Translations under genes and position numbers: made by a program
Part shown: positions 63,079 to 64,000 of the stretch, piece by piece
How positions within the stretch are numbered: the stretch's first letter is position 1
Layout of the letters: every line of letters begins with the position of its first letter
Notes under the pieces: generated by a model
What the model saw: the letters and a program-made list of their open reading frames with translations, nothing else
Databases searched by the model: none
What the model was told of the DNA's origin: nothing
Assembly (NCBI RefSeq): GCF_003841485.1
Contig: NZ_REFY01000005.1
Location: forward strand, 62,001-126,000
DNA length: 64,000 nucleotides
Direction of reading: 5' to 3'
Source of the DNA: Natrarchaeobius halalkaliphilus
Lineage (GTDB): Archaea; Halobacteriota; Halobacteria; Halobacteriales; Natrialbaceae

Positions 63079-64000
63079 TCACGTATTTGTGAGTAATTCG
63101 AACGCATTTGCGCCGAGGATCCGCTTCGAATCCGACTCCGAGCACGTCTCAGTGACACTCGTTATGAGCGCCTCGAACGTTTCGGGCGTTCGGGTCTCGT
63201 ACGGGAAGTCCGTCCCGAACAGCACATGACTCGACGGCAACGTTTCGAGCGTCCGTCGGAGCACGGACGGGGAGCCGTCGTAGCCGGACGTGTCGACGTA
63301 GATTCGCGTTTCGAACGTCTCTTCGAACTCCCGATAGGAGACCACGTCGTCGAGACCCGGCCACAGGTCGTCGTCCAACTGCAGGCGAACGCGATCGAGC
63401 ATCGCCGCCAGATTTCCTCCCGTGTGGTGGTAGACGAGATTCAACTTGGGATGGCGATCGAGAACGCCCTCGTGGATCACCTTGCAGATACTCTCACAGA
63501 GCGCCACCTCTCGGCCGAAAATCGCGTTCAACCGCCACGTATCGTCGAGGACGTCCTCGTGTAGGGAGTCGTGCAACTTCGGGTGCACTAGAAGCGGTGC
63601 ATCGTGCTTTTCGGCGACTCGAAACACCGATTCGAGTTCGTCGTCAATCAACTCGATTCCGTCGGATTTCGTCTCGATCGCACCGCCGTGGTAGCCGGCC
63701 TCGAGCGACCGCTCGAGTTCGTTTGCGGCTGCCTCGCCGCCGGCCGCGGTCGGGATCGCAGCGAGTCCGAAGAACTCGTCGAACTCTTCGACGATGCGAA
63801 GCAACTCATCATTGGCCGTAGCGGTTTCGTCGGCGTCTCCGTGTCCCATGAAGTACGGCTGTGATAGCACCGTGTAGTCGACCGCGGAGTTCGCGTACCG
63901 GCGTTGAACGGCTTTGGCGTCTCGACAGACCGGTGATCCGTCGTTCTCTTCGATGAAGTCGTGATAGTAGGCGAACGCTTCGGGATCGGTCGGATGGACG
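63079..64000 (-). CDS. Amidohydrolase family protein (TIM-barrel metal-dependent hydrolase/decarboxylase), 5' end beyond the window
   Basis: The frame is open from the stop at 63079 to the right edge, at least 307 residues. Sequence such as HPTDPEAFAYYHDFIEENDGSP, VLSQPYFMGHGDADET, PLLVHPKL, NLVYHHTGGNLAAML and HVLFGTDFPYETRTPE marks the Amidohydro_2 (ACMSD/gamma-resorcylate decarboxylase) type, with HPK and the final GTDFP aspartate as metal or catalytic residues. Members decarboxylate or hydrolyse ring-derived acids. The internal GTG at 63870 is not the true start. Confidence 0.85.
   Translation of the reverse strand, partial: VHPTDPEAFAYYHDFIEENDGSPVCRDAKAVQRRYANSAVDYTVLSQPYFMGHGDADETATANDELLRIVEEFDEFFGLAAIPTAAGGEAAANELERSLEAGYHGGAIETKSDGIELIDDELESVFRVAEKHDAPLLVHPKLHDSLHEDVLDDTWRLNAIFGREVALCESICKVIHEGVLDRHPKLNLVYHHTGGNLAAMLDRVRLQLDDDLWPGLDDVVSYREFEETFETRIYVDTSGYDGSPSVLRRTLETLPSSHVLFGTDFPYETRTPETFEALITSVTETCSESDSKRILGANAFELLTNT

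Overview
The window looks like part of a halophilic archaeal (haloarchaeal) genome. Most genes are GC-rich, with very acidic products full of Asp and Glu. Secreted binding proteins carry twin-arginine plus lipobox signals. AT-rich TATA boxes lie about 25-30 bases before many start codons with no clear ribosome binding site, which is the usual haloarchaeal leaderless arrangement. The insertion-sequence relics belong to families common in haloarchaea. Species cannot be fixed from the sequence.

Region 1 (1-15.3 kb): a universal stress protein, two cyclase-family metal hydrolases, a zinc alcohol dehydrogenase, an MFS transporter, a VOC protein and a quinone oxidoreductase, then a complete branched-chain-type ABC importer operon (binding protein, two permeases, two ATPases). 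The importer is preceded by eight perfect copies of a 34-bp tandem repeat. A PQQ-type beta-propeller lipoprotein and a cupin follow. Region 2 (15.4-31.2 kb): a split Tm-1-like pair, a zinc alcohol dehydrogenase, a fumarylacetoacetase-family hydrolase, an aldehyde dehydrogenase, a VOC protein, then a molybdenum hydroxylase set (coxG-like, FAD subunit, 2Fe-2S subunit, Mo subunit) with a soluble PAS chemoreceptor, a cupin and an XdhC-type maturation factor.

Region 3 (31.2-42.2 kb): two beta-keto-acid cleavage enzyme (BKACE) paralogs around a metallo-beta-lactamase-fold protein and an IclR regulator, then an acyl-CoA synthetase, a thiolase with its DUF35 partner and a glycerate 2-kinase. BKACE reactions release acetoacetate. 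The synthetase and thiolase next door could turn that into acetyl-CoA, so this reads as a lower catabolic funnel (inference).

Region 4 (42.4-58.1 kb) is a mosaic island. Decayed IS630, IS5 and IS6-like transposases surround an AT-rich NitT/TauT-type ABC transporter, a thiamine-diphosphate enzyme whose base composition changes inside the gene, an AT-rich IclR gene and an etfBA pair. Downstream of etfA a membrane Fe-S oxidoreductase relic is cut off by an IS630 tail. Four identical-type dyads (TTCGA-N5-TCGAA) lie before and after the IclR gene and look like its operators. Region 5 (58.1-64 kb): an extradiol-dioxygenase-type VOC protein, a dihydrodipicolinate-synthase-like aldolase and an Nramp-fold transporter without the usual metal ligands, then a quinone oxidoreductase and an amidohydrolase that runs off the right edge.

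Overall this is an accessory region for uptake and oxidation of organic acids, probably aromatic or heterocyclic compounds. No substrate can be named from sequence alone. No tRNA, rRNA or CRISPR array was seen.
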